Assembly: GCA_905221605.1 (NCBI GenBank)
Contig: CAJNDS010002335.1
Location: 718,887-782,886, forward strand
Direction: 5' to 3'
DNA: 64,000 nt
Source: Symbiodinium natans
Taxonomy: Eukaryota > Sar > Dinophyceae > Suessiales > Symbiodiniaceae
The notes under the pieces are model-generated. The model was not told where the DNA came from and did no database searches. It saw nothing but the letters and a program-made list of their open reading frames with translations. A program made the position numbers and the translations under genes. Below, piece after piece: positions 11,801 to 25,600 of the stretch; the stretch's first letter is position 1; each line of letters begins with the position of its first letter.

Positions 11801-14800
11801 CTTCCTGCTGAAACAATCCAGATCCACATAACATTCGAACACTGGGATCCCCGCTCGATGCTGACTGCGCTGATGACAGCTTCATAGATTTCAGCACTTC
11901 CAACGCTTCAGCAAGGACTTGATTGGGTGTTGATGGTGATGAGGGACTTGCAGAACCTTTATCCAATCCCGCATTAGCCGTCTCATCTCCCCCTTCAGCT
12001 ACCTCTGCCTTTTTGGCATTTCCCCATTTCGCACCTTTGCCGCCCTTTCCCCCTTTGGGAGAATTCCCTTTAGATCTACTCCTCTCAGGGTTTGAGTCCA
12101 CATTGGAACTTGCACCATCCTTATATGGACATTGCGGCTGCAGATGGCCAACGGCCCCACACTCAAAACATCTTCCTCGCTCAAGGGAGTCTTTGTCATG
12201 GCGAAATTTGCAGCGGGATCCGAACTTGCAACCTGCATCGGTCTTCCCATATATCCAACAGAAAGGACGTTCACCATCTCCGCTGTACCTTTTTCCTTTC
12301 CCTTTGCCTTTGTCACCCTCCTCTGTCTCGTCACCAGTTCCCTTTTGGGCCTTGTTTAACCTGGCCCTTTTCTTGGCGTCCGAGTCCTGCTTCACCTCTT
12401 GTTCACCAGCACTATGCAATAGCAGTTCAAACTCTGCCTGTAACATTTCAGCTAGTTGTGTCGCAGTTTCAGAGGTCGGCGAGTAGTCCACCCCCAATTT
12501 CTCCCGAAAGGATGCCACTCTGAAATGCACCGTCGGGTGTTTTGCCAGCAACGCGGATGATAAAGCATCCAATCCCTTGATAAGCAAGGTAGCGTCCGGC
12601 TCGGATGCTCGCAGCTCCCTTAATCGGGAACGCCATTGCGCCCATTGTCGCACTCCCTTAATAGCCTCTGAAATTGAGGTTGCTGAAGATGGTTGCACCA
12701 AGAAGTTCAACATTGTGCTGCGCTCATTTGCTCCACCTGGTTGGTAGACCGTCAGCAATTTGTAAAATATCATCACCGACCCCAACATTCGAGTGGAAAC
12801 GATCTCGGTCTTCAATCTCTCCGGGATCGCCTGTAGCAGCAAAGACACCGCTCTCTGCTCCAACAAAACATGCACAGTTTGAACCACCTTGAGCCCTTCT
12901 AGCTCAGCCTTGATGCCCAACCTTTCCAGTGGAGAAACACTCAACCATTTGGCATACGCTTGATATGCCTTTGAGTAGACGCATTGCCACCACACTCTTC
13001 CTGTATCTGTCAGCGAAGACAACATTGGTTCGATCATTGCGATCCAATCACCCAGTGCCGTCGGATTGCTTGGTGTGTAGTCTGCCAAAGTTGGAAGGCT
13101 CATCACATGCTTCCCGAGAGCCTCCGGACGTTCGGTTCCAGAACTATCACCAGTGATTGGCATACCGCGTGGCACCACTGCTCCAGGAGGTAAGCTGACC
13201 CTTCCACCAGGCCCTTGAGGTAGTCCATGTCCTATACCAGGCGTAACAGCTGTGAGCGGAACCTTTTCTAATTCCAACTTCCCAGCGACCATTTTCCACC
13301 GATACGGAACATCATCCACCATTGTATATCCACCCGATCCTGCTGAGTTCTCTTGCGTTGCAGTTTCCCGAGCTGAAACAAAACCGGGCTGGTTCCCCGC
13401 AGGTGCGACAGAACCATCAACCCCTGATGGCACGGAAGTAATCGGAACATGTGTTAAACCAGGTGGTCCACTTGCATATCCACCACTTGCAGGACCTCCC
13501 GTGGGGTAATTCAATGGAGGCAATCTGGAGGGTTTCTTCCCTTCAGCCACATGCATCATTGGCACTTCTTTTTCGTCCTCCACTTGAACATCCCCCTTCC
13601 TGGACCCAGGCAAGGATTGAAGATCACAACCCTTTGGCAGGTCGTAGCCCTCAATAGGCAGCCATGTCCCATCAGGCAACACAGTCCAAAAACCACCCAT
13701 ACCATCCGTGTAGAAAACTTGTCCTGGCAGGTACTGCCTCTCTGGAGTCATTCCTAGAGGATATGCCGTGTTTGCGTCCACCACTCCAGAGCTCCGTGCC
13801 GGTATAGCTTTTTTCCTCCACCCGATGCAACCTGTTCCCCAGCTCCTTTGTCTGCACAAGCAACTCTTTCAGCGCACGCTTCACCACCGCCATATCTTCA
13901 GATTGCTCTTCACCACTAACATCAGGAACGAGTTCTTCGTCGGCTTGCACTCCACCAATAGTACCTCGTTCCATTTGTCCCATTAAGCCTGACGATGGTC
14001 TCTCAACAGGTGCAGGTTCCTGACCCAAAAGATCTTGCAGCGAAGGCGGTCTTCTCGTACCTTCACCACTCCTGTCCCCTCCGCTCGCGGGAAGACTTGC
14101 CGGCCTTGACTGCCTAAGTCTCATTTCTTCTTGAGCCCGCTCGCTCCAGAAAGGATTTGCTGCTTGAACCGGAACCACTTCGTTTTCCACCTGAGGCGTT
14201 GGTTGTATCATTGCAACCTCCCTAGAGGAAGACTCTGCGCCGGTGGAACCTGCGCCAGTTCTGGAGGCAGAGGTGTTGAAAATCCAAGCTTCTGAAAAAT
14301 CCTGGAAGGAACTGAAGGACCACTTGACCCAACCTGTCCGTATGATCAACTTCGTTATGGTGGAGCCGATTGTGGATAAACAGCAAACAACTGTTTTGTC
14401 GGCAGTTCAAAGAATGATGGTGCGCTTGCAGAGACATGGGTATCCGGTGTTGAGAATCCACTCAGATCGAGCGGGGGAGTTTGTCAATGCACGCTTCCGG
14501 TCCTTTTGCGAAACTCGTCTGATATATAGGACCACTGGTGATCCTGGTGTCCCGCAAACAAATGGGCGCGCTGAAGCATGTGTGGGTTTATTCAAACGTG
14601 GTGTCAGGTCGCTCTTAAAGGAGGCGCGACTCGGGCCGGCGTACTGGGCACTGGCTGCTCGCCATTGGTCAATGTTACGGTGGCAGAAAGCTGAAAGGGA
14701 GTTGGGGTTGAATCCTAAAGCATTGCTTCCCTTTGGTGCTCAGATTCAAGTCAAACGTCGTCCGTGGGAGTTGCTGGGTCCGGATGGAACAAAGAAAGGT

Positions 14801-17800
14801 CGGCAATGGGTCGATCGTACGCAGCCTGCACTTCTTTTGGGTCCATGCGATGACCTACCTGGTGGTTATTGGGTGGAAGCTCAAGGGACTGCAAAAGATC
14901 CGGATGAACTGGTGTTATTTCCCTGCACTACGATTTTTTCCAATATAAAGGAACCGCCTGAATTGGAGCTGGAAGGGGTGGTAGAAGAACAGGAGCCTTC
15001 TCCTCCAGAGCATCGTCTCAAGGGGAAAAAACCGGCGCTTCGGTTTGCGGATGAGGAAGGACCTCCTTTACCTCCGCCTCGAGATCCTCCAGTTCGCCAT
15101 CGGTTGATGGAGAAAAGCCCGGCCTCTTCACTGCGTGGTCATGTGGGCTCCTTGCGCTTGCTTCGCAAGCGGGGGGAGAGTCCGCCCTTAGAAATTTTCG
15201 AGGATGACATGCAGGGTCTGGGGGAGCTGGAAGAAAATGCAGATGTTGAGGACAATGTTCCTGGTGATGAGTATTGGCCGACTTGCTGTTCTCCTCATGA
15301 AAATGCTTATTGGGTCTGCAAAAGTGGGACTGCTGAGGATGGAACACAGTTGGAAAAAGAAGAGCAAAAAGCCAAGTCAATGTATGAAAGGTCTATGTAT
15401 GATTACGTGGACTGTGAGGAGCTTTTGGAAGGGATTGTATACCCAAAGAGGGTGAATCGAAGAGGTGGTATCAACAATTGGTGTACAAGTACGCGAGCTC
15501 TGGTGTTGGGCCACTATACTCATGGCGGAGTGTGTGGTATTACAAAGGAGACTCATCGAAGACCATGGCTATGTCGTTATTTGGCATCATTCGTGAGGCA
15601 CCACAATCCTGAAGCCAAATTTTCTGCTCTTCAAATCTCGTGCAATGCTCCGGTGTCATTGCATAGGGATAGTCACAATGAAAAACATTGCTGCAATTAT
15701 GTGTGTGGCTTTGGTGACTATAAAGATGGTCAGCTGTGGGTTGAGGATGAAAAGGTTTTAGAGGAAGGAGCTGAAGTGGTGGAGCAATCCTATGGGAAAA
15801 AAATCTTACCTGGAACATTGGTGGATATCCACTGGAACTTCATGTCGTTCTTTCCGAGAAAGCTGCATGGCCCTATGCCTTGGAAAGGAAACAGGGTATC
15901 CTTGACAGGGTACACACCTGTTTTTATGGAGCGTTTGAGCTACAAGGATAGGTGCTACCTTCTCCAATGCAAGTTTCCTCTTCCGGAACCACAGGCTGAA
16001 GAAGGTGAAAAAAGGAAGTGGTTAAAAATGACGTTGAAAGAGACCTCGCTGGACGACCTTGCAGAAGAAGTCGACTACGCTGTGTTCGAAGCGCATCAAT
16101 AAGCTCTAGAAGAGCATTTGAGTATTCGACGCCTAATTGCTGAACAGGAATGTTGCATCTTGGACGAGTTCCATGGATCGGCCAATGAGTCGAGTGAAGA
16201 AAAAGGATCAGAGACTAGAGAATGGCTGGTTAAAGCAAAAAGGGCTGAGGAACAGCTATCGAAGTTTTTGGTCAAAGCAGCTCAAGTTCAGCAAATGGTA
16301 CAAGAAAATACCGCGCTTGAGGCAGCGGAGGAGGTTGAGTTCCTGCAAACAAAAACAATTCCTACACAAGAAGCCATGCAAGAGCTGGAAAAGTGGAGGG
16401 AATCATTGTCGGACGAGGTGACGTCTTTGGTGAAAGAGTTGGAGGTGGTGGAACCAACAACTCAAGAAAAGCTGGACAAATTGGCGGAAGAGCCTAATGC
16501 ACCGGTGATTGAGTACGTTCCCAGTCTGGTGGTGTTTACCCGGAAGCAAGGGACAGGGAGGCGACGTGCCCGTATCTGTGCATGTGGAAACTTCATTTCG
16601 TCAACGGCAGCTACAGAATATGAAGGGCCGAGGTCACTCAGTCGTCACTCGCTGTACGCTCCAGGTTTAGATTCAACTACATTCAGGTGTCAAGTGAGGC
16701 ACGCAGCATATATGGTGTGGATCATCGCTGGCTTAGACATTTCCAAAGCTTTTCTGACGGCGCCGATGAATAGGGCGCAAAGAGAAGGGCGTTTGGTGGA
16801 TTGTGAGGAAGGCCTTGTATGGTTTGGCCGAAAGTCCTGCAGCATGGGTGGAGTGGCGAGACCAACGTCTTCAAGGGATGTCTTGGGTGTCAAAGGATGG
16901 ACAAGCAATGAGCTTTCAGAGGTCCAATGCAGACCCAAGCCTGTTCCTTATTATGGCACAAGAGAAGTTGGAAGGTGCAAGCAAGTTGGTAGGGACAATG
17001 GGTCTTTACGTGGATGATTTTTTGATGGCTGGGACTATGACAGTGCTCCGGGAAGCCTTGGAACAGATCAGGAAGGAGTGGAAAACTTCTGAACACGAGT
17101 TCTGTGGTCCAGGCTGTGGTGATGGATTCCTGAAGTTTTTGGGTGTCCAAATCTGGTATCGAAATGGCAGCTTCTTTCTCAACCAGGAGGACTTTGTGAG
17201 AGATTTGCTGAACCGACGAGGGTATCAGATTGATGAAACTGGAAAAGGTAGTAACCTGCCAATGGTGAAAGAAACTCCAGGTGAAGAAGAGGAGGTAGAT
17301 ATTCCTTCCTTGCGAGCGGCTCAAGGTGCCGTAGGGGAGTTCCTCTGGGTGGCAATCAAAACTCGACCTGATTTGGCGTTCTGCACGAGCCAGTTGTCTT
17401 TGTGGACATCCCGAAGGCCGCGATTTGTGGTTAAAAAGGCTGAGGAGGTTTTCCGATACCTTGCTGCAACTCCAACGTTAGGCTTGACGTTCGGAGCAAT
17501 CGCAACATGCGAAAAAGAAAGAAATGAGGTGTTGCGCTATGGACGAGGCGTTAAAGTGGTGGAGTCCTACGCGGATGCCAGCTTTGCAGCAGGTGAAAAC
17601 GAAAAGAGCCACTCAGGAGCGGTGGTGGTGTGGGGTGACTGTCCAGTAATGTGGGCAACACAAAGACAATCAACGGTGGCTTTAAGTACAGCTGAAGCTG
17701 AATTATATGCGTCCATAGAGGGAGCAACGATGATTCAGTCGTGCACCCCTATAATTGCCGCTTTGGTTGGAACAGGTGAAGAATCGCTGCAAAAAGTGCT

Positions 17801-20800
17801 GTATACAGATTCGGTTTCAACGTGCTCGATCATTCAATATCCTGCTGGAAGCTGGAGGACAAGACACCTGAGAATTCGAGCAGCCGGTGTCAGGTCTCTG
17901 GTGGACCGTGGTTATATGGTGATAGCGCATCTTCGCGGTGAGTACATGATCGCTGACCTGTTGACTAAGTTGATGAGTGGACAGGTGTACGCAAAGCAAA
18001 AGGCACTTTGGGGTCTCCGACTGTTGGTACAAGGGACTGACTTGAAAAAAGCCTCGCTTGCAATGGCGGTCATGATGGTGGCTGCATCTCTGCAAGGGAT
18101 GGCAACTGGTGGCGAAGAAGTGTCAACTGCTGGATTCTTTTGCTCAGAAGAAGGGGTGTGCAAGGTTGCCAACACGTCTGCGGTGATGGTTCTGGCTCAA
18201 GGTATTGAAATGGTTGTCAACAATTCAGACCTTGTTGCATATTTGGTGGCAGCAATTATACTCTGGGAACTGGCATGGTGCCTCTTTCGACGGCTGTATA
18301 AATGGCTGTGGATCAAGAAAGCGGTGGTTATTCCTGCGAGTGCCACTTTGTATACAACAGTGGGTGGGAACTGTATGCACGCAAGCAGTGATTGTGATGT
18401 TCTGCGATATTCACAGCTCAGAGCTAAGACGCTTTGTAAGCATTGCCTCAAGGATGGCTGGGTGGTGAATGCTGAGTTCCTTGGTGAGGAACGAGCCGCT
18501 GGAACGTGAATTTTCCAAGTGCGAGGTGAAGAAATCCTCAAAGGTAAAGGATTCAGCCAATGAGCTGAAGGTTCGTCCTGGAAGACGTTAAACCACAATG
18601 TGCATTTCAAGCAGCTGGCTGCTGCCTAAATGGCGGTTTTTGGCCAAAGATTTGCACCTCCAATGTGTCCTAGGAAATCCTCGGACAGGGGGAGTGCGGA
18701 GCTGCAATTGGTATTGTAGAAAGGAGTTGGTATTGGAAGTTCAAGGGTCAATGAACCCGATAATCGTTGGCTCAAGCCATGACCAAAGCGGTCGAAGATT
18801 TCGTAAAAAGTGTGCCCTTGGTTTGGGGTCTTGCTGTTCGGTTGTTGGATGTTCCAGGGGTATTAAGGGCTTCTGTTGGGGTTGACTGTTTTGTTCCCTG
18901 TCCTCCTTCGGTTGCCCCCCGTACCCTAAACCCGAAACCAGAGCAATCCAAGGTCGATGGTGGGCTGCAACCTTCCAGAGAAGGCCTTCGGGGCTCCAGG
19001 GTTTAGGGTTTAGGGTTTAGGGTTTAGGGTTTAGGGTTTAGGGTTTAGGGTTTAGGGTTTAGGGTTTAGGGTTTAGGGTTTAGGGTTTAGGGTTTAGGGT
19101 TTAGGGTTTAGGGTTTAGGGTTTAGGGTTTAGGGTTTAGGGTTTAGGGTTTAGGGTTTAGGGTTTAGGGTTTAGGGTTTAGGGTTTAGGGTTTAGGGTTT
19201 AGGGTTTAGGGTTTAGGGTTTAGGGTTTAGGGTTAGGGTTGCCCTTAACCCCAAACCCCTAAACCGCTAAACCGCTAAACCAAACTCCAAAAACCCAACC
19301 CAAACCCTACACCCTAAACCCTAAACCCTCAACCTTCAATTCAGAATATGGGCTCCTTTAGGGTTGAGGGTTCGGGGCTTACAGGGCATTTCGGGTTTCC
19401 AGGGCTGAGAGGGGTTCAGGGCCGCGGGGCTTGATAGGGCGTGTGGGAGCTGAGGGTTCATGGGCAGGAAATGCAGGGTTTAGGGTTTAGGGTTTAGGGT
19501 TTAGGGTTTAGGGTTTGGTGCTCTTTCCTGGCCAGGTGGCGGGTCTTCTCATCGACAAAGAGCTGAAAGCTTTCTCTCAGGTGCTGCCGGGTGCTCAGGT
19601 GTTTTTAGGGTTTTTGGGCATAGGGTTTTAGGGCTTTAGGGCTTTAGGGCTTTAGGGCTTTAGGGCTTTAGGGTTTTAGGGTTTTAGGGTTTTAGGGTTT
19701 TAGGGTTTAGGGTTTAGGGTTTTCGGCTTCAGGGTTTAGACTTGGGGTTTTAGAGGTCAAGGCATTTTGGGCTGAGGCGTTTTTTTTTTTTTTTTTTTTT
19801 CTTCACGGGGTTTTGGGCTTTAGGGTTTTAGGGGTTTAGAGTCTAAAACCCTAACGCCCCAGAACCCTAAAAACCCTAAAATCCCTAAAATCCCTAAAAT
19901 CCCTAAAACCCCTAAAACCCCTAAAACCCTAAAACCAAGGACAAACCCCCAGCGGCCGCTTGTCGCCGTGGTCGGCGGAGCGAAGATTAGCGACAAGCCC
20001 GGCCCTCAGAAATCCTTGGTATTAGGGATCCAAAAAGGACATAGGGTTTAGGGTTTAGGGTTTAGGGTTTAGGGTTTAGGGTTTAGGAGGAGGGAATTCG
20101 TCCCCACTTTGTGCAACAATGGCACCGGCTGCTTCCGAGGTTGCTCGGGCACGGAAGCCCGAAACTCCTAAACCGGGTTTAGAGTAGGGGGGGGGGTTTA
20201 GGGTTTAGGGTTTTGGGTTTATAAGGCTCAGCAGTGCCAAGGATCAAGCTCATCGAGAACCTGATCGACAAGGCACTGGAGTCGGTTTTGTGGTGCGAAA
20301 ACGAAGTTTGCGAAACCCTAAAACCCTAAAACCCTCAAACCCTAAAACCCTAAAACCCCAACAGCCGGAAAGCTCCGAGGTTTGGGAAGAGTGGATTCTG
20401 TTCTGGGGTTTAGGGTTTCGGGTTTCGGGTTTCGGGTTGAAGAAGGCACACTCGTAAGAGAGAGTTTCATTTGGAACACCCCATATCAGACCTCTTCAGG
20501 CTTTCATCTTTGGATCCTCCCTCTCTGGAACTCCAGGATCATCGTGCTTGCACGCTGGACGTTTGGCGACCAAACTTTGTAAACTCTATACCCGAGACTT
20601 TGAAGCCAAATCCTAAACCCTGAACTTTGCCCCCTCCCCCCCCCCCCATACAAAAAAAAAGAAACGGCCGTTTTGTTTTGTGGTGAGTCTTTCGGGTTCA
20701 TATCGGGTCACGGCTTTGGAACCTTTGGATCCGTCCAAGGGTTTGGGGTTCGGGTTGAGGGTTTGGAGTTGGGATGTTCCCCCTTATACTACCAGTCAAT

Positions 20801-21222
20801 AAGAGGGGTACTATAATCCTCGTTCAGGACCGTTAGTATAAGAGGGAACATCCCAAGTTTGGAGTTTCGTGTGTTTGGGTTTTTTGGGGTTGAGTGTTTG
20901 GGATTGAGCGCTTAGGGCCTGTAGGCCGACGGCATCATCATCTGCGGCGGCATGGCCTACACCTTCCTGAAGCTGCTTGTCTCGCAGACCTAAGCCCCTT
21001 GGGGGTTTAGGGTTTAGGGTTTAGGGTTTAGGGGCGGGGGTGGGGGGGGGGGGGGGGTAAGCCCCTTTGGGCCTTTGGGATCATTTCAATAGGGTTTGTG
21101 GGGTGGGGGGGGGGGGGGGGGGATTGTCGTATAGCTTGTGCTGTGACCCTAAGGGAAAACGCGGAGGTCGGGTAAGGGGTCGGAAAGCCTAGGGATGGAT
21201 GGCCTCCCGTTCACAAACTCCA

Positions 21223-21257
<35 letters not shown>

Positions 21258-22574
21258 TGAAGCCAACCCTAAACCCTAAGTTATAATTCGTAATCATCCC
21301 CTAAACCCTAAACCCGAAACCCTTTAGATGCATAAACCCTTAGCCCTAACACATGTCCTGCGCCTTCGAGGGTGTGCTTCGGAATGCAGATCGGCCGGGG
21401 CCTTGGGAAACGATGATGTGGGTCGGGTTGTGGGGTGTTTCGTGGGGGGGGGGGGGGGGGGGGGGGGGGGCTGGGTTTAGGTTTTAATTAGGGGTTAGGG
21501 TTTAGGGTTAGGGTTTAGGGTTTGGGATTAGGGTTTAGGGCTTTAGGGTTTAGGGTAACTATTCTTATTAATGTAGCTTTCTTGCTTGGGATTGGGTGGC
21601 AAGACGTCGTACGCGCCTCCCAGAAACTCAGGCACCGCAGACAGAGAGTATCATTGTACGTAGAGTGATGGGTTTCAAGGCGAAGACACATTGCAGGCTG
21701 GTCAAGAAGTTTTTCATGTTTAGGGTTCAGGGTGTAGGGTTTAGGGTTTGCCAGTCTTGGGCGTCTGAGGGCCGGATTCAGCCCACCTCTTTGGACCTTG
21801 AGAGCTTTGCAGGGTTTGGGGACTGAGGGGCTCTCTCGATTGGACCTCCCTCCAAGTGTCAGCAAAGGGTTTAGGGTTTAGCGTTTAGGGCTTTGTGCGC
21901 TGACAAAGGCTGTGACTTCAAGTCCAGGCTAGCCCGACCCTAAACCTACACCATTCAAGGGAAGAAGACTCGTAGCCCTAAAGTTGTACCCGTAAAGGTT
22001 CCCCTTCATATTGAAGCAGGGTTTATATTACTGTTTTTGGTGAGTGTATGTAAGGTTCCTTTTTAATATTGGTGAGTGTACATACCTGGTGTCCTTTTGG
22101 GGGTACAGGAAATATATACCCGACTTCATATAAAACCACATATGGCCCTTATACCACCTTAGGGATCTTTAAGAGCGTCCCCAAAACCCAAGAGTACAAC
22201 CTTAGGGGTCCAAGGTAAAGCACCCTAAACCCCTAAACCCCTAAAACCCTAAACCCCTAAACCCCCTAAACCCCTAAACCCCTAAACCCTTTAAACCCCT
22301 AAACCCCTAAACCCCCAAACCCTAAACCCTTTAAACCCTAAACCCCTTAAACCCTAAACCCTTTAAACCCTAAACCCTTTCTGTTGCTGCCCCGGCCTCC
22401 TCCTGTCATGGACCCAGGCAAGAGCCTCTTCGACAAGAAGGGCCGGGCACTTGATTGCACCCTAACCGTTTAGGGTTTAGGGTTTAGGGTTTAGGGTTTA
22501 GGGTTTAGGGTTTAGGGTTTAGGGTTTAGGGTTTAGGGTTTAGGGCTTAGGGCTTAGGGCTTAGGGCTTGGGGT

Positions 22575-22606
<32 letters not shown>

Positions 22607-25600
22607 GGTACGCCCTAAGCCCTTGCCCTTGTTGAAACTTGGCCTATGTGGACCTATAAGGGGCGGGGTGGTTCCAGTTAGCAGAAACGCTCTATCAGCA
22701 GCCCGGCTCTTTGACACTGCCGGGCGCGAGTCAGCCCCTGGCCCCATAACCCCTAAACCACCTGAAGCCCTAAACCCCAAACCGTAAACTCCAACCCCCA
22801 AACCCCCAAACCCCCAAACCCCCAAACTCCAAACCCCAAACCCCAAACCTAACCCCCAAATCCCAAACCCCAGACCCCAAACCCTAAACCTCAAACCCCA
22901 AACCCTAAACCTCAAACCCCAAACCCCAAACCCCAAACCCCAAACCAAAAACCCTAGACCCTAAACCCTAAACCCTAGACCCTAGACCCTAAACCCTAAA
23001 CCCCACTGTGAAACACCCTGGAGGCGCCGACATCGTCCAGGGAATCCTGGACAAAGCCAAGGCCAAGGGCTGCGAGGCGCGTTCTCACTCAGGTTTTAGG
23101 GTTTAGGGTTTAGGGGTTTAGGGTGTAGGGTTTAGGGTTTAGGGTTTAGGGTTTAGGGGTTTAGGGTTTCGTTTTTTTTTTTTTTGTTTTTGGTGCCTTT
23201 CGGGTCCGTGAGTGCTTGTTGTTTCAGGGGGTTTCGGGGTGGATCGTGTAGGGTAATTGTAGGGTTTGGAGTGTAGTTAGGGTTCAGGGTTGAGGATTTC
23301 GGGTTAGTTAAGAGTTTTGCCGAAGTGGTCTGCATTGAAAGCCCTTCCTTCACGCGAAGATGATTCAGCAATCATGCATCCTGGTGCTCAGTTCATACTG
23401 GACGGGCTCGTGCTGTCATACTTTCAGCACTGACAAGCGATCTTGCGATGGCGACGACTGACGTCGTCAAACGCAACGAGACCGCTGTCCAGCGAAGTGG
23501 CTCGAAGCGACGCAAAGTTTTGCAGCCGATCGCAGCCAGTTTTCCTCGGCAACAAGGCTCCAAGCACGCGTGTGAGCGGCTTGATGCTCCTTTGTATCGT
23601 ACAGTGCCCTTGTCCCTACACCGAGTTTTCTCTATCAAGAGATATGGGCTGCTTTTGCCACCGAACCCTAAACCCTAAACCCTAAACCCTAAACCCTAAA
23701 CCCTAAACCCTAAACCCTAAACCCTAAACCCTAAACCCTAAACCCTAAACCCTAAACCCCCCGGCGCCCTGCCCGTCCCCCACAAAAGGCACTGCAGCCT
23801 GCCACATTGTAGTCTGCTGGCTTCACGCATTCTGGAGGGCAGACCAAAACACATGAAGTCTAAAGTCTAAACCCTATAGCCCACACCCTAAACCCTAAAC
23901 CCTAAACCCTAAACCCTAAACCCTAAACCCCAAACCAGAAGCCCAAAAAAAGAGACAAGCACACACATCGGTGAGGTGACGCTGCCGGTTGACTGGCTCT
24001 GCGGCCAGGAATTCAAGAACGACCAGGACTCCATGCGAAACAGCGTTCATATGATATGAAGGTCTAGAGTTTAGGGTCTAGGGTTTAGGGTTTATGTGGG
24101 TTCAGCCTAGTGGTACCCTTATTCCCCTTCTCCTGTGTCAAGGTTCCCTTACAAAGGGATAAGAGCAAATCCCTACGCCTTAAGCCTTCTAACCCGACAC
24201 CCGAACTGGGCCCTAAATCCGATTCCCCTGACCCTCCCAAACCTTGCGCCCTAGACCTTAGACCCCATAGACCCCTCCTGTCTTATCCAAGGGTGTCAGC
24301 CATCCCAGGCACGAGCGAACGCAGCACCCTTAGAACCCTAAACCCTACCTTAAGAATCCTAAACCCTAAGCCCTGAACCCTAAACCCTAAACCCTAAACC
24401 CTAAACCCTAAACCCTAAAACCGAAACCCAAAACCCTAAACCGCCTAAACTCCCTGGAGCCGCAGTGGCGCCTTGTGGGTTGGGGGCTTTTGGGTGTGGG
24501 GACGGAGGGCCCTGGGGGGTTTTGGTCAAGGGCTTCAAAGCCCTGAACCTAGGAGGTAGCGTTTAGGGTTTCGGGTATAGGGTCTAGGGTTTAGGGTTTA
24601 GGGTTTAGGGTTTAGGGTTTAGGGTTTGGGGCTTTTTGGTTTTTTTGGGGCTTTTTGGTTTTTTTGGGGTTCGCAGGGTGTATGGAGTCCATACGAACTG
24701 CACTTCACCTGTAGCTTTCTTGACCACGGGTAGCGGACTACCCATATCCCGCGGAAGGCAGGAAGGTTCGTACTTGTAGGTTTAGGGCCTTATTCCCTTT
24801 TCCTAGGGTTTAGGTTGCCATATAAGCCCCTTTAAACCAAAAAGGGCGCCTATTTCTATTCCTGGGTTGCTCTTCGGAATCCCTACACCACCCAACTACT
24901 TGGGCTTCTGGTTCGGTGTGGGTGTACAAGGTTAGTGTTAGGGTACAGGGTACAGGGTTTAGGGTTAGGGTTAAGGGTTTTCCCCTGTACACCCGACACA
25001 CCCTCAACCCCAGCCCCTAAACGCGAAACGTCCCTAAACCCTGTGGGCCCCGCCGTCCTGAGGAGACCAAGCTGGCAACGCGAGAGGAGGGAATCCCAGA
25101 AGGTTGGGAAGGCCGCCATTTTGCGTTCGTGCGGGGGGCGGGGGAGGGGGGGGGGGGATCAGAGCTCTGTGTGGTTTGGGCTTTTGGGTTAGAGGTGTGG
25201 GGAGGGGTGGTGAGTGGAATGATACAAAAGAAAGCGTTTGTTTTAAACTGAAAGGTTCGCCTTCTTGCCTTGGATCACTCAGACAGCGTGCTTCTCCCAA
25301 TCATTAATTAAGCCGCAAGGAAGGCTTCTTCCTTTTCGCCCAGTCCTACTAGGGTTTAGGGTTTTTCCAGCGAGGGGGGTTTAGTGTTTCGGGTTTCGGG
25401 TAAACAGTAATATAACCCTTTTCTTATCTTGCAGCCCCCCCTAGCCCAGAACTCCTGAAATGCGATGTCCACCTCCACCGAATTTTATACCCTAAACCCT
25501 AAACCCTAAACCCTAAACCCTAAACCCTAAACCCTAAACCCAATAACCCTAAACCCTAACCCAACCCTAAACAATAGAATAAACCCTACACCCCTAAAAC

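Larger units (their letters stand above)
9126..18923 (+). mobile_element. Ty1/copia LTR retrotransposon with internal inversion
   Basis: Two 229-bp direct LTRs (9126-9354 and 18695-18923) differ at one base. They are flanked by the 5-bp duplication CCCTA (9121-9125 and 18924-18928), inside a CCCTAAA array of PGK intron 3. Domain order identifies copia (integrase before reverse transcriptase). The segment from about 9.4 to 14.2 kb (gag, zinc fingers, protease, methyltransferase-like domain, start of integrase) is on the minus strand. The rest of integrase, the dioxygenase-like domain, RT and RNase H are on the plus strand. Breakpoints lie about 9367-9560 and 14200-14290. Frameshifts and an in-frame stop make it non-autonomous as it stands. 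Identity of LTRs and intact duplication point to a recent insertion. Confidence 0.95.
18984..20924 (+). other. PGK introns 4-7
   Basis: Intron 4 (18984-19535) opens with the longest TTTAGGG array in the window. Intron 5 (19599-19952) runs from TTTTAGGG to CCCTAAAA variants. Intron 6 (19997-20241) has TTTAGGG at both ends and intron 7 (20273-20924) starts with CCCTAAA: exceptions to the usual polarity. Intron 7 holds an M1 palindromic element. Confidence 0.7.

Noticed and set aside
11923-12523. Plus-strand open frames of 140-190 codons
   Set aside because: They are antisense shadows of the minus-strand gag coding region.
22547-22948. 133-codon frame on the minus strand
   Set aside because: Low-complexity translation of telomere-like repeats (repeated GLGFGVWG).
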